A stretch of 47,250 bases of DNA from Sphingorhabdus sp. Alg239-R122. Its GTDB lineage: Bacteria > Pseudomonadota > Alphaproteobacteria > Sphingomonadales > Sphingomonadaceae. A model generated the notes under the pieces. The model was not told where the DNA came from. It was given only the letters and a program-made list of their open reading frames with translations, and searched no databases. Of the stretch, positions 16,485 through 25,943 are shown piece after piece. How positions within the stretch are numbered: position 1 is the first letter of the stretch; every line of letters begins with the position of its first letter. Location: positions 9,178-56,427 of the forward strand of contig NZ_UNRC01000006.1 in assembly GCF_900537065.1 (NCBI RefSeq). Direction: 5' to 3'. The position numbers were made by a program, and so were the translations under genes.

Positions 16485-17674
16485 GATACTTCGGGAATTT
16501 CGTAGTCCCGCGCGCCTGCGGAGAGTTTTTCGATAAACTCGTTCACATGTTCTTCTTCGATAATAAGCGGCGGCAGGATACGCAGTGTATTGTCGCCGGC
16601 CGCGACGGTTAGCAACCCGTGATTATCGCGCAGGTGCACCATGAAGGGCCGCACTTCGCTTTTTAGCTTGATGCCGAGCATCAACCCCATACCCCGAACA
16701 TGGTCGAACAGGCCATCGTGGTTCGGAATAAGCTGTTCAAGAGCGCTACGGATACGGTCGCTCATCTGGCGGACATGCTCCAGGAACTCCTCATTGTTGA
16801 CGACATCCAGCACCGCCTCGCCCGCTGCCATGGCCAGCGGACCGCCGCCATAGGTGGAGCCATGCGAACCAAAGCCCATGCCTCGCGCGGCCTTTTCGGT
16901 GGCCAGGCATGCGCCGACAGGGAAACCGCCGCCCAGACCCTTTGCGCTGGCCATGATGTCAGGCTCTACGCCATATTCTTCGTAAGCGAAGAGGCGGCCC
17001 GAACGTGCCATGCCGCACTGCACCTCGTCAAATACCAGCATCAGATCGTTTTCGTCCGCCAGATCGCGAAGGCCTTGCAGGAATTCCTTGCTGGCCGGGC
17101 GTACGCCGCCTTCGCCCTGAATTGGTTCAACCATGAATCCAGCCGTATCGGGGCCCATCGCTGCTTTGGCCGATTCCAGATCGTCAAATTCGGCATATTT
17201 AAAACCAGCCAGCATCGGTGAGAAGCCTTTGTGCATTTTGGTCTGGCTTGAGGCACTGATTGTGGCCATGGTACGGCCATGGAATGCGTTGTTGAACGTG
17301 ATCAGCGCCTGTTTCTGTGGATCACCGCCTTCGCTTTGGTGATAGGCGCGTGCGGTCTTGATCGCGCATTCAACGGCCTCTGCGCCTGAATTGGTAAAAA
17401 AGACGGTGTCGGCAAATGTGCTGTCGACCAGACGCTGGGCCAGCTTTTCCCCTTGCGGGCTGCCATACATGTTGGACACGTGCATCAGTGTTGCGGCCTG
17501 ATCCTGGATTGTCTTGGTCAGGTGAGGGTGGCCATGACCAAGCAGGTTGACTGCGATACCGCTGGCAAAGTCCAGATATTTCTCACCATCTTCACCGTAC
17601 AGATAGCACCCTTCTCCGCGCACCGGGCGCACATCACAGCGGGGGTAAACAGGCATTAATGGCGTGATGGTCAT
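16481..17674 (-). CDS. argD: acetylornithine aminotransferase
   Basis: A PLP-dependent class III aminotransferase converting N-acetylglutamate semialdehyde to N-acetylornithine. Key stretches are [21 protein letters not shown], the [17 protein letters not shown] substrate/PLP region, [18 protein letters not shown] and the Schiff-base lysine in [14 protein letters not shown]. Length 397 aa is normal. It leads the argD-argF operon, with a consensus promoter and a structured leader upstream. Confidence 0.96.
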   Translation of the reverse strand: MTITPLMPVYPRCDVRPVRGEGCYLYGEDGEKYLDFASGIAVNLLGHGHPHLTKTIQDQAATLMHVSNMYGSPQGEKLAQRLVDSTFADTVFFTNSGAEAVECAIKTARAYHQSEGGDPQKQALITFNNAFHGRTMATISASSQTKMHKGFSPMLAGFKYAEFDDLESAKAAMGPDTAGFMVEPIQGEGGVRPASKEFLQGLRDLADENDLMLVFDEVQCGMARSGRLFAYEEYGVEPDIMASAKGLGGGFPVGACLATEKAARGMGFGSHGSTYGGGPLAMAAGEAVLDVVNNEEFLEHVRQMSDRIRSALEQLIPNHDGLFDHVRGMGLMLGIKLKSEVRPFMVHLRDNHGLLTVAAGDNTLRILPPLIIEEEHVNEFIEKLSAGARDYEIPEVS

Positions 17675-17703
17675 AACTTCGGTATCCTTGCATTGGCCCC
17701 GCG

Positions 17704-17755
17704 CAGTGGCGGCTGGTAAAGAAAAAAGGCGGGCCGAATAAGCGGGCCGCCACTG
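17704..17755 (-). promoter_or_regulatory. argD leader: overlapping hairpins with a U-tract
   Basis: Two structures share sequence. A perfect 10-bp inverted repeat pairs CAGTGGCGGC (17704-17713) with GCCGCCACTG (17746-17755). Read on the minus strand, an inner hairpin pairs GGCGGCCC with GGCCCGCC, one C-C mismatch, loop GCTTATTC, and is followed directly by TTTTTTCTTT. The inner form looks like an intrinsic terminator placed almost at the 5' end of the argD transcript. The two folds are mutually exclusive. A regulatory role is inferred. Confidence 0.5.
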
Positions 17756-17766
17756 ATATATCCGGC

Positions 17767-17796
17767 CTTATAGACCCCCGTATTTCACGGCGTCAA
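17767..17796 (-). promoter_or_regulatory. promoter of argD-argF
   Basis: On the minus strand, TTGACG (17796-17791) and TATAAG (17772-17767) are spaced 18 bp. The start site would be near 17760, so the leader of about 85 bases begins at the hairpin structure described at 17704-17755. Confidence 0.65.
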
Positions 17797-17886
17797 TGAT
17801 AGCAAAAACATGTTCAGAAAATAGCAATGCAAGAAAATTGTGGCGGCGCCGCGCAAGGCTTGCTAATGCCGCTTCGCAACTGGCAG

Positions 17887-17963
17887 GCACCCATAGCTCA
17901 GCTGGATAGAGCGCTGCCCTCCGAAGGCAGAGGTCGCAGGTTCGAATCCTGCTGGGTGCACCA
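17887..17963 (+). tRNA. tRNA-Arg (anticodon CCG)
   Basis: A complete 77-nt cloverleaf with encoded CCA. The acceptor stem pairs GCACCCA (17887-17893) with TGGGTGC (17953-17959), discriminator A, then CCA (17961-17963). The anticodon stem CTGCC/GGCAG encloses the loop CTCCGAA, giving anticodon CCG for arginine codon CGG. The T arm reads GCAGG-TTCGAAT-CCTGC. It lies 211 bp upstream of the argD start, divergent from it, and just before the dipeptidase gene. tRNA-Arg genes are common integration sites, but no integrase adjoins this one. Confidence 0.97.
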
Positions 17964-18041
17964 GGTTTCAGCTTTTCCTTGATATCGCCAGCAATGCCCT
18001 TCAGACTTGCGCCGTGTATGTTTCATGGGGGTTATGCAGCT

Positions 18042-19250
18042 ATGTTTGGTGGGAAAACGACTCTGGCACTGGTTTGCGTTTTTCTGACCAGTTGTACGCA
18101 GAATACAGATGAAGACGGTGCGCAGTCTGCACGTGACACCCACAGCAGCGCGATTGTCATTGATGCGCATTCGGACTTTCTGGACCGCACCGCCATTGAT
18201 GGCGCGCATATTAATGAGGACCCTGAAGGTGCACAGACCAGCCTGAGCAAGCTGGAACAGGGCGGAGTGGATGCGCAATTCTTTTCGGTGTTTGTGCCAC
18301 CCGCCTTTGCCGAATATGGATTTGCCAAGCGCACGGATGAGTTGATCGATACCTTGCAGGCGGAAGTCGCTGCGCATCCTGACCGGATAGAAATCGTGCA
18401 CGATACCGCCGGAATAAACCGGTTGGCGAACACCGGGAAGGTTGCTGCGCTTATCGGGATAGAGGGCGGCCATTCGATTGAGAATGATCTTGGCCGCCTG
18501 CGCCATTTTTATGGCCGAGGCGTACGCTATATGACGCTGACATGGACCAACACCAATGACTGGGCGGATTCGTCGGGGGATGAACCGCGCTGGAACGGTC
18601 TCAACGATCTGGGTCTGTCGATTGTAAAGGAAATGAATGGCCTTGGCATGATGATCGACATCAGCCATGTGTCCGACGAAACATTCTGGGATGTGATACG
18701 GGCAACAGGCTCACCGGTTATCGCATCGCATTCAGACGTACGCGGTGTGATGGACGACCCGCGCAACATGAGCGACGATATGGTGAAGGCTGTCGCTGAA
18801 AATGGCGGCGTCATACAGGTCAGTTTCTATTCAGCCTATGTCGATAGCGATTTTGCCGAAGCATTTGCGGCGGCGAAGGCGCGTGCCAAAGACAGGTTTG
18901 ATGCTTTGGAAAACAAATATGCAAATGACCCGATCGCGCTTGATAAAGCAGCCTGGTCGCTGGAAAAATCGATTGAGTTCAGCTTGCCCGCGCCGACGGT
19001 TGCTGATGTGGTCGACCATATCGATCATGTGGTGAAAATTGCGGGGATAGACCATGTGGGGCTTGGCTCTGATTTTGACGGTATGGGCGCACCGCCTTCC
19101 GGGCTGGAGCATGCAGGGCAGATTCCGAATATCACGGCGGAACTGGTGCGGCGGGGCTATGGACGCGCCGATATAGAAAAGATACTGGGCGGTAATTTGC
19201 TGCGTGTGTTTGCCGAAAATGAAAAGCGTGCGGCGCGGCGTGCGCCATAG
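18042..19250 (+). CDS. membrane dipeptidase (peptidase M19), lipoprotein
   Basis: A zinc dipeptidase of the renal dipeptidase family, exported and lipid-anchored. The chosen start MFGGKTTLALVCVFLTSC gives a lipoprotein signal with lipidation at C18; GGGGG lies upstream. Metal and catalytic motifs are VIDAHSDF (HxD), ALIGIEGGHSIE, MIDISHVSDETFW, VIASHSDVRGV and HVGLGSDFDG. Members cleave dipeptides with broad specificity, including D-amino-acid containing ones. An in-frame start at 18018 also preserves the lipobox. It stands alone between the tRNA and the GH36 gene. Confidence 0.92.
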   Translation: MFGGKTTLALVCVFLTSCTQNTDEDGAQSARDTHSSAIVIDAHSDFLDRTAIDGAHINEDPEGAQTSLSKLEQGGVDAQFFSVFVPPAFAEYGFAKRTDELIDTLQAEVAAHPDRIEIVHDTAGINRLANTGKVAALIGIEGGHSIENDLGRLRHFYGRGVRYMTLTWTNTNDWADSSGDEPRWNGLNDLGLSIVKEMNGLGMMIDISHVSDETFWDVIRATGSPVIASHSDVRGVMDDPRNMSDDMVKAVAENGGVIQVSFYSAYVDSDFAEAFAAAKARAKDRFDALENKYANDPIALDKAAWSLEKSIEFSLPAPTVADVVDHIDHVVKIAGIDHVGLGSDFDGMGAPPSGLEHAGQIPNITAELVRRGYGRADIEKILGGNLLRVFAENEKRAARRAP

Positions 19251-19308
19251 CAATATTTTGACGCATTAATCATTGTGGCGGCGCGGCGTGGTGCGCTACC
19301 TGTTGCGG

Positions 19309-21459
19309 ATGACTGCAACACCAATCGATCCGAAAGACGTGTTTCTGTTGACAGGGGGCGATTCCAGCCTAGCCGTGCATGCGCCTGTCGGAGGCATGCC
19401 GCAGATAGTCTATTGGGGTGCGCGGCTGGAGCCGGATGCGGATATGTCTGCGCTTGTATCACTGACCACACGGCAGAACGCGCAGGGCGGGGCGGATACT
19501 GTCGTTCCATTGAGCCTGTCGTGTGAAAGCGGGACCGGTTTTGCTGGCCCCACCGGATTTGACGGGCATCGTGACGGCCATGACTGGGCACCTGTATTTC
19601 GTATCATGGACGTACAGTCGGATGGGCAAAGGTTGGATATCCACTGCGCCGATGACCTATGCGGTATTGGCGTGCTTTATGTTGTCGCAGTGGATGCACA
19701 TAGCGGTGTTCTGACAGCCTGGACGCGCTTCACCAATACCGGTGATATGCTCCTCACAATTGACCGGGCCGCTGCGCTTTGCCTGCCGTTGCTGCATGGT
19801 ATGGATGACATCATCCATTTTTCAGGCCGTTGGGCGCATGAGTTCCAAAGCGAGCGGCAGCGGTTGGGCCAAGGCGGTTTTGTTATTGAAAACCGGCGGG
19901 GCCGCACTTCGCATGATAGATTTCCCGGCGCAATATTCTGTGCGCCGCAGACACATGAACAGGCGGGGCCATGCATAGCCGTGCATCTGGGGTGGAGCGG
20001 CAATCATATGCTGCGCGCGGACCGGCAGATGGATGGGCAGGTTGTGATACAGGCAGGCGAAAAACTGTTTCCCGGCGAGGTGCAACTGAGCGCGGGCGAG
20101 GCATATGAAACGCCGCCTGTCTATGCCTGCTACGTTGCATCAGGCCTGTCGGATATTTCGGGCAGGCTGCATGAATTTTACCGTACGCGACTGGCAGATA
20201 AGCGTGTCTTGGGCAAGTCGCGGCCTGTGCATTACAACACATGGGAAGCAATTTATTTTGCGCATGAACCCGGCAAGGTGATGGCACTTGCCGGCGCGGC
20301 TGCGGAAATGGGTGCGGAGCGGTTCGTGCTGGATGATGGCTGGTTTCTGGGGCGGCGCGGTGATGCGGCGGGGCTGGGTGACTGGCAGGTGGACCGGTCT
20401 GTCTATCCGGGTGGACTGAAGCCTGTGATTGACCATGTGCACGGCCTGGGGATGGAATTCGGGTTATGGGTAGAACCGGAAATGGTAAATGCGGATAGCG
20501 ATCTGTACCGCGCGCATCCAGACTGGATATTGTGCATACCGGATGTGGAACAGGTGCCATTTCGCAATCAATATGTGCTTGACCTGACCCGGAGGGAGGT
20601 CAGCGATAATCTGTTCGGTCAAATTGATGCGCTGCTTCGTGACAATGCCATTGATTATCTCAAATGGGATATGAACCGCGATATCAGTCATCCGGGCGGC
20701 GACGGGCGTGTGGTCGCTGGAGAACAGGTGCGTGCGGTCTATGCCTTGATTGAACGGCTGCGCACTGCGCATCCTGAGGTTGAAATTGAAAGCTGCGCGA
20801 GTGGCGGCGGGCGCGCCGACTATGGCATATTGGCGCATACTGATCGTATCTGGACATCGGACAGCAACGATGCGCTTGACCGGCAGGCGATTCAGCGCGG
20901 CGCATCGCATTTCTTTCCGCTGGAAGTGATGGGCGCGCATGTCGGACCTGAGGTGTGTCATATCACGCGGCGCACTTTGTCGATTGAGCTGCGCGCCGCC
21001 ACTGCGTTGTTCGGGCATATGGGTGTGGAAGCCGATATCACGCGCATGTCCGAACGTGAAAAAGTTGTGCTGGCAGATGCTATCGGGCTGTACAAGGCGA
21101 AACGGGACCTGTTGCATAGCGGGCAATTTGTTCGCATCAATGCCGCGGATTGGCAAAATATTATCGGTGTGGTGGCGAAGGACAAGGCATCGGCGCTGTT
21201 CTCCTATGCGCAGATCGGCAGCATGCCGGAAACCTTGCCGGGCATGCTGCGCTTTCCCGGGCTTGGTGCTGCGCGGCACTACCGGCTGAAGTGCGTCTGG
21301 CCCATCCAGCCCCATACTCCGACGCCGCATCGGCTTGAAAATTCCGCGCTTATGGGCGAAGGCATCGTGGCCAGCGGGGATATACTGATGAAGGTCGGAC
21401 TGCAGCTGCCGGTGCTGTTCCCCGAAAGCTGTATCGTGCTGGAGATTGAGGCTGTTTAA
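19309..21459 (+). CDS. alpha-galactosidase, glycoside hydrolase family 36
   Basis: Releases terminal alpha-galactose from melibiose, raffinose-type oligosaccharides or galactomannan. A beta-sandwich N-terminal domain precedes the barrel. Family motifs are YNTWEAIYF, FVLDDGWFLGRRGD, FGLWVEPEMVN, the nucleophile in YLKWDMNRD (D454), ESCASGGGRADYGIL and the acid/base in WTSDSND (D518). Length 716 aa fits GH36. No signal peptide is seen, so it likely acts in the cytoplasm on imported sugar. The ATG at 19309 is preferred over a TTG at 19273. It is convergent with galK, with overlapping stop codons, and together with galK and galT forms a galactoside-use cluster. Confidence 0.94.
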   Translation: MTATPIDPKDVFLLTGGDSSLAVHAPVGGMPQIVYWGARLEPDADMSALVSLTTRQNAQGGADTVVPLSLSCESGTGFAGPTGFDGHRDGHDWAPVFRIMDVQSDGQRLDIHCADDLCGIGVLYVVAVDAHSGVLTAWTRFTNTGDMLLTIDRAAALCLPLLHGMDDIIHFSGRWAHEFQSERQRLGQGGFVIENRRGRTSHDRFPGAIFCAPQTHEQAGPCIAVHLGWSGNHMLRADRQMDGQVVIQAGEKLFPGEVQLSAGEAYETPPVYACYVASGLSDISGRLHEFYRTRLADKRVLGKSRPVHYNTWEAIYFAHEPGKVMALAGAAAEMGAERFVLDDGWFLGRRGDAAGLGDWQVDRSVYPGGLKPVIDHVHGLGMEFGLWVEPEMVNADSDLYRAHPDWILCIPDVEQVPFRNQYVLDLTRREVSDNLFGQIDALLRDNAIDYLKWDMNRDISHPGGDGRVVAGEQVRAVYALIERLRTAHPEVEIESCASGGGRADYGILAHTDRIWTSDSNDALDRQAIQRGASHFFPLEVMGAHVGPEVCHITRRTLSIELRAATALFGHMGVEADITRMSEREKVVLADAIGLYKAKRDLLHSGQFVRINAADWQNIIGVVAKDKASALFSYAQIGSMPETLPGMLRFPGLGAARHYRLKCVWPIQPHTPTPHRLENSALMGEGIVASGDILMKVGLQLPVLFPESCIVLEIEAV

Positions 21460-22520
21460 GCGATATAGCGCGTGGCTGGGAAATCCTGTGCCATGGCGGC
21501 TTTCCATTTTTCCAGTATATCCACCGGTACGCAGGCGACGATACAGCCGCCGAAACCGCCGCCCGTCATGCGTGCACCCATCGCACCGTGCTGGCGGGCT
21601 GCTTCGACAATGGCATCAATTTCGGGTGTCGTGATTTCAAAATCATCGCGCATGGATATATGACTCGCATCCATCTGCGCACCAAATGCCGCCATGTCAC
21701 CTGCACATAAAGCGCCAATAGCGGCCAACACGCGGCGGTGCTCGCTATGGGCATGGCGCGCGCGTTTACGCTGCACCTCGGGCAGGCACTCTATCGCGGC
21801 CACCTGTGCTTCATTCAATTGGCACAGCGAATCGGCACCCAGCGCGGCTGCTGCGTCTTCGCATTCCTGCCGCCGCTCGGCATAGCGGCCCTCATCCAGC
21901 TTGCGGATAATGCCCGAATGCAGTACCGCGAAATGATGATCGTCAGGCAGCGTGATGAGCGTATGCGCGAGCGTATCGGTTTCAAGAGCCAGTGCCTGTT
22001 TCTCGCTCGCAATCGCCACTGCCATCTGGTCCATGATACCGCAGGGCACGCCAATATATTCATGCTCGACCTGCTGTGACCATCGTGCGATATCGACATC
22101 CGCCACATGCTGCCCCGCATGTTCCGCCAGTGCTTTGAGCACTGCCACTGTGACGGAGGCAGAGGAAGACAGACCTGCGCCGCCCGGGACACTGCTGTCC
22201 ACCGCAACGCGCATCGGATTTTTGATCAGTCCATTCTCTGCACCCTTGGCGAGTGCACCTGCGATATAATCAGACCAGTGCCCATCAAAGGCGGTATCAA
22301 TGCCGCGCCGAACCGCTTCGCCATATTGCGCCGAGTAAATCGCATGACTGCTATCATCCGATGGCCCCACGGCAACATGTGTGGCGTTTCCTATCGTGGT
22401 GGGCAACACCATGCCGCCATTATAATCTATATGCTCGCCAATCAGGTTGACCCTGCCATGCGCCATGGCGCTGGCGGTGGGCGCAGCGGCGAATATAGCG
22501 GCATAGGTTTCGTCTATCAC
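21456..22520 (-). CDS. galK: galactokinase
   Basis: Phosphorylates galactose to galactose 1-phosphate (Leloir pathway). GHMP-kinase motifs are the substrate-binding GRVNLIGEHIDYNGG, the ATP-binding VPGGAGLSSSASVTVA, and C-terminal GARMTGGGFGGCIVA. The start is ambiguous: GTG at 22520 overlaps the galT stop as GTGA and fits translational coupling, while an ATG at 22541 would overlap galT by 25 bases. Length about 354 aa suits the family. It follows galT in one operon and supplies the step between GH36 and galT. Confidence 0.93.
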   Translation of the reverse strand: MIDETYAAIFAAAPTASAMAHGRVNLIGEHIDYNGGMVLPTTIGNATHVAVGPSDDSSHAIYSAQYGEAVRRGIDTAFDGHWSDYIAGALAKGAENGLIKNPMRVAVDSSVPGGAGLSSSASVTVAVLKALAEHAGQHVADVDIARWSQQVEHEYIGVPCGIMDQMAVAIASEKQALALETDTLAHTLITLPDDHHFAVLHSGIIRKLDEGRYAERRQECEDAAAALGADSLCQLNEAQVAAIECLPEVQRKRARHAHSEHRRVLAAIGALCAGDMAAFGAQMDASHISMRDDFEITTPEIDAIVEAARQHGAMGARMTGGGFGGCIVACVPVDILEKWKAAMAQDFPATRYIA

Positions 22521-23620
22521 GACAGTTCCCGCAGCGCACATGCCACATCTTCGGGTGCGACATCTACCGTGAACAGCCCTGTCGACTGTTCCACCGATGC
22601 CAGATATTTCACCTTATCGGCAGAGCGCAGTAGCGGATAGAATTGTGCCGTGAAATGCCAGTTATCGTGTTTTCCTGCTGGCGCGGCATGCAGGCTGAGC
22701 ATATAGGGACATTCACGCCCGAAAAATGCATCATACTGCCGTGTTACATCGCCCAGAAGATGCGCGAAGCCGGAGATTTCGGCATCGTCCATGTCCCAGA
22801 GCCCGGTGCGGCGCTGTGTAGGTGCGATCCATATTTCATAGGGGAAGCGTGCAAAGGGCGGGGCAAAGGCCAGCACGCCCGATTGCTCGGCCACGCCATA
22901 TGCGCCTTGCCAATCCTGCATATGCGCCGCGAGGTCATATCCGCTTGCAAATGCCTCTGCCGCCTTGCGCTGCACTTCCGGGACGATTGAAAAAGCATAA
23001 ATCTGACCATGCGGATGGTGTAGTGTTACGCCCACTTCCTCACCGCGATTTTCAAATGGCAGAACATAGGCAGCACCGGCTCCATAAAGCTCCCGGTAAC
23101 GATCAATCCATGCATGGACCAGCAGTTCGCGGCGCTCCTGCGACAATGTGGCCAGGCTGCCCGTACCTTCCTTTGCATATACCACCACTTCGCATCGGCC
23201 GGTTGCAGGGGCGGTCTGCACGCCTGCGGGGGCACCTATTTCGTGCGTTTCATTTTCGCCTAGTCCGCTAAAGCTGGGAAAACGGTTTTCAAATATCGCC
23301 AGCTCGAAATCGGCAAACGGTATTTCGGTGGCATTGCCGCCCGGCAATGTAGGGGACAGCGGATCATCCACCGTTGATGGCTTGAAGGTCCGGTTCTGTC
23401 GCCCACTGGCATAAACAGACCAGTCCTGCCTGAGCGGATGGTAACGCAGTTCAGCCTCTTTTGGCCCACCAACCAGCATGTCTTCGGCAATTCTCCCGTC
23501 ATGCGGGCGATAGCCATAGAGCATCACATCACGTCTATCCGGTTTTACCAGATGCCGCCGGTGAATCATCTTCCCGCGGGGTGCATGGTCCAAGATATCC
23601 TGCCGATCATTCATGGGCAT
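22517..23620 (-). CDS. galT: galactose-1-phosphate uridylyltransferase
   Basis: Exchanges UMP between UDP-glucose and galactose 1-phosphate. The catalytic HPHGQ (about residues 202-206) is preceded by FENRGEEVGVTLH, and the metal-site region ENRFPSFSG and C-terminal HAAPAGKHDNWHFTAQFYP are typical. The start is uncertain: ATGs at 23620 and 23614 have no clear ribosome site, and a TTG at 23650 lies further up; a later ATG at 23524 would begin right at the conserved region. It leads the galT-galK pair. galE and galM are not in this window. Confidence 0.93.
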   Translation of the reverse strand: MPMNDRQDILDHAPRGKMIHRRHLVKPDRRDVMLYGYRPHDGRIAEDMLVGGPKEAELRYHPLRQDWSVYASGRQNRTFKPSTVDDPLSPTLPGGNATEIPFADFELAIFENRFPSFSGLGENETHEIGAPAGVQTAPATGRCEVVVYAKEGTGSLATLSQERRELLVHAWIDRYRELYGAGAAYVLPFENRGEEVGVTLHHPHGQIYAFSIVPEVQRKAAEAFASGYDLAAHMQDWQGAYGVAEQSGVLAFAPPFARFPYEIWIAPTQRRTGLWDMDDAEISGFAHLLGDVTRQYDAFFGRECPYMLSLHAAPAGKHDNWHFTAQFYPLLRSADKVKYLASVEQSTGLFTVDVAPEDVACALRELS

Positions 23621-23844
23621 AGACAAAGAGGGTAACGCGCCGGTTTTCAAGCTATTTATGCTTTCAGGGTTTTTATACGCTTTCGCTGCACTGCAACATA
23701 ACGCTATGCAAGTGGTCGCTTTGCCGCTATAGCGCTGATATGCAATCGCGGGCGCAAGCGCCGTCCTTTCACAGAATCGCGATATATTTTTTTAGGCGCC
23801 CTCCGGTGAGACATTCCGGCTGGCCATATATTTACTGGATTTTC

Positions 23845-25881
23845 ATGCCTTTTTCGAGCCTGCCCGCCACCATAGCCGCTGCCCTTACCGAGCGCGAATA
23901 TGCCAAACCCACCGCAGTACAGGCCGCCGTGCTTGAAGCTGAGGCTGATGGCCGCGACATGATCGTGTCGGCGCAGACCGGATCAGGCAAAACTGTTGCT
24001 TTTGGCCTTGCCATTGCGGCGCAGCTGCTGGAAGAAAGCGGCAATTTCCCGTTTTTGCGCGAACCGCGCGCGCTGATTATCGCGCCGACGCGTGAACTTG
24101 CACTGCAGGTCAGCCGTGAACTGGGCTGGCTGTATAAACAGGCGGGCGGGCATATCGCCACCTGTGTTGGCGGGATGGATGCATCGAAAGAACGTCGCAA
24201 CTTGCGCCATGGCGCGCATGTGGTGGTCGGAACGCCGGGACGCTTGCGTGACCATATTGAACGTGGCGCGCTCGATCTGTCGAATCTCAAAGCCGTTGTG
24301 CTCGATGAGGCAGACGAGATGCTCGACATGGGTTTCCGCGATGATCTGGAAGAAATTCTTGACGCCACGCCTTCGGAAGAGCGCCGTACGTTGCTGTTTT
24401 CAGCCACTATGCCGAAACCGATTGTGCAACTAGCCAAACGCTATCAAAACGATGCGCTGCGCATTTCCACTGTCGGTGAAGATCGCGGGCATGGCGATAT
24501 CAGCTATCAGGTTGTCACCGTTGCCCCAGCCGATACGGAAAACGCGGTCGTAAACCTGCTGCGTTTCCATGAAGCCGAATCGGCGATGCTGTTCTGCGGC
24601 ACACGCGAAGCTGTTCGCCGACTACACAGCTCGCTGGTTGATCGCGGCTTTAGTGCGGTGGCGCTATCGGGCGAGCATACACAGAGCGAGCGGAATCAGG
24701 CGATGCAGGCGCTGCGTGACAAGCGTGCGCGAGTGTGTGTGGCAACCGATGTGGCCGCGCGCGGACTGGATCTGCCCAGCCTGTCGCTGGTGATCCATGT
24801 GGAAATACCGCGCGATGCAGAGACATTGCAGCACCGTTCGGGCCGTACCGGGCGCGCAGGCAAAAAGGGCACAGCGGTGATGGTTGTGCCATATCAGCGG
24901 CGCAAGAAAGTCGAGCGGATGCTGGGCGGTGCGAAGATCAAGGCGGAATGGATGGAGGCGCCCAGCCGCGCCGATATCCGCAAGAATGACAGTGAGCGCC
25001 TGATGGCAACTTTGCTGGAACCGGTTGAGGTCGATGAGGAAGATAAGGCGCTGGCACAGCGTTTGCTGGCAGAAAAAAGCGCCGAGGATATCGCCGCCGC
25101 TTTGGTGCAGGCGCACCGTGCCAAAATGCCGGCGCCAGAGCAGATGCTCGACCGCGGACAGGCGCAACAGGAGCGTGGGCAACCGCGGGCCGGGTTTGAG
25201 GACACAGTCTGGTTCAAAATGGATGTCGGCCATAATCAGCGCGCCGATGCCCGCTGGATTTTGCCAGTGCTGTGCCGCCGCGGCCATATTACCAAAAATG
25301 AAATCGGTGCGATCCGTATTGCCGCGAACGAAACGTATTTTGAGGTACCGCGCAAGGTGTCTGCCAAATTCATCGATGCTCTTGGCCGGACCGAAGGCGC
25401 GGGCAATGATGATACCGATGATATCAATATTGTGCAGTTTGAAGGCAAACCCCGCGACCTTGCCAAGCAGAACCGCAAGGGCGGCTTTGGCGGTTCCAGA
25501 GGTGCTGGGCCAGGAGGGGGGCGGCGTGATGGCGGCGGTGGAGGCTATAAAGGCCGGGGCGGCAAATATGCACCGCGCAGCAAGGAAGACGGCTTCAAAA
25601 AGCGCGGCGGAGACTTTAAGAAACGCGATGGCGGGTTTAAAAAAAGCGGCGATGCTTTCAAAAAGCGCGACGATCGTGATGCGAAGGCCGGTGATTTCAA
25701 AAAGCGGAGCAGCGACAACCCGCGCGGTGATTTCAAATCGAAAGCCAATAACGGTCCCGCCAAACTGAAACCAAAATATGGCGGCAAACCCAAGGGCAAG
25801 TCCGGCGGAAAGCTGGGCGGGCGTCCTCCTTTTAAAGGCAAGGGCGGTTTCAAAGGCGGCAAAGGCCCGGGCAAGAAATAA
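23845..25881 (+). CDS. DEAD-box RNA helicase with DbpA-type RNA-binding domain and basic tail
   Basis: A DEAD-box ATPase likely acting in ribosome assembly, RNA decay or cold adaptation. Helicase motifs are present in order: Q-motif (YAKPTAVQ, 19-26), motif I AQTGSGKT (43-50), PTREL, TPGRL, motif II DEAD in VLDEADEML, motif III SAT, and motif VI HRSGRTGRAG. A DbpA/CsdA-type RNA-recognition domain follows (RADARWILPVLCRRGHITKNEIGAIRI, near 480-540). The last 120 residues form a glycine- and lysine-rich tail with repeated FKKR/FKKS units. ATG at 23845 starts right at the family's FSSLPATIAAAL region. Closest to DeaD/CsdA by layout; not named further. Divergent from galT. Confidence 0.93.
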   Translation: MPFSSLPATIAAALTEREYAKPTAVQAAVLEAEADGRDMIVSAQTGSGKTVAFGLAIAAQLLEESGNFPFLREPRALIIAPTRELALQVSRELGWLYKQAGGHIATCVGGMDASKERRNLRHGAHVVVGTPGRLRDHIERGALDLSNLKAVVLDEADEMLDMGFRDDLEEILDATPSEERRTLLFSATMPKPIVQLAKRYQNDALRISTVGEDRGHGDISYQVVTVAPADTENAVVNLLRFHEAESAMLFCGTREAVRRLHSSLVDRGFSAVALSGEHTQSERNQAMQALRDKRARVCVATDVAARGLDLPSLSLVIHVEIPRDAETLQHRSGRTGRAGKKGTAVMVVPYQRRKKVERMLGGAKIKAEWMEAPSRADIRKNDSERLMATLLEPVEVDEEDKALAQRLLAEKSAEDIAAALVQAHRAKMPAPEQMLDRGQAQQERGQPRAGFEDTVWFKMDVGHNQRADARWILPVLCRRGHITKNEIGAIRIAANETYFEVPRKVSAKFIDALGRTEGAGNDDTDDINIVQFEGKPRDLAKQNRKGGFGGSRGAGPGGGRRDGGGGGYKGRGGKYAPRSKEDGFKKRGGDFKKRDGGFKKSGDAFKKRDDRDAKAGDFKKRSSDNPRGDFKSKANNGPAKLKPKYGGKPKGKSGGKLGGRPPFKGKGGFKGGKGPGKK

Positions 25882-25943
25882 TCACGTATAAAGCCGTGCC
25901 GGTTTGTCCGCACTATGCCGTACTATGATGGTCCAAATATATC

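Noticed and set aside
17704-17755. Classical antiterminator/terminator attenuator for argD
   Set aside because: The alternative stem's distal arm lies after the U-tract, so it cannot form before polymerase reaches the terminator. A standard attenuation model is therefore not claimed; only an unusual leader structure is reported.
17898-18668. 256-codon minus-strand open frame ending in a [20 protein letters not shown]-like tail
   Set aside because: That tail is the antisense translation of the tRNA-Arg gene, a well-known false-protein signature. The frame is also antisense to the dipeptidase, which has clear family motifs.
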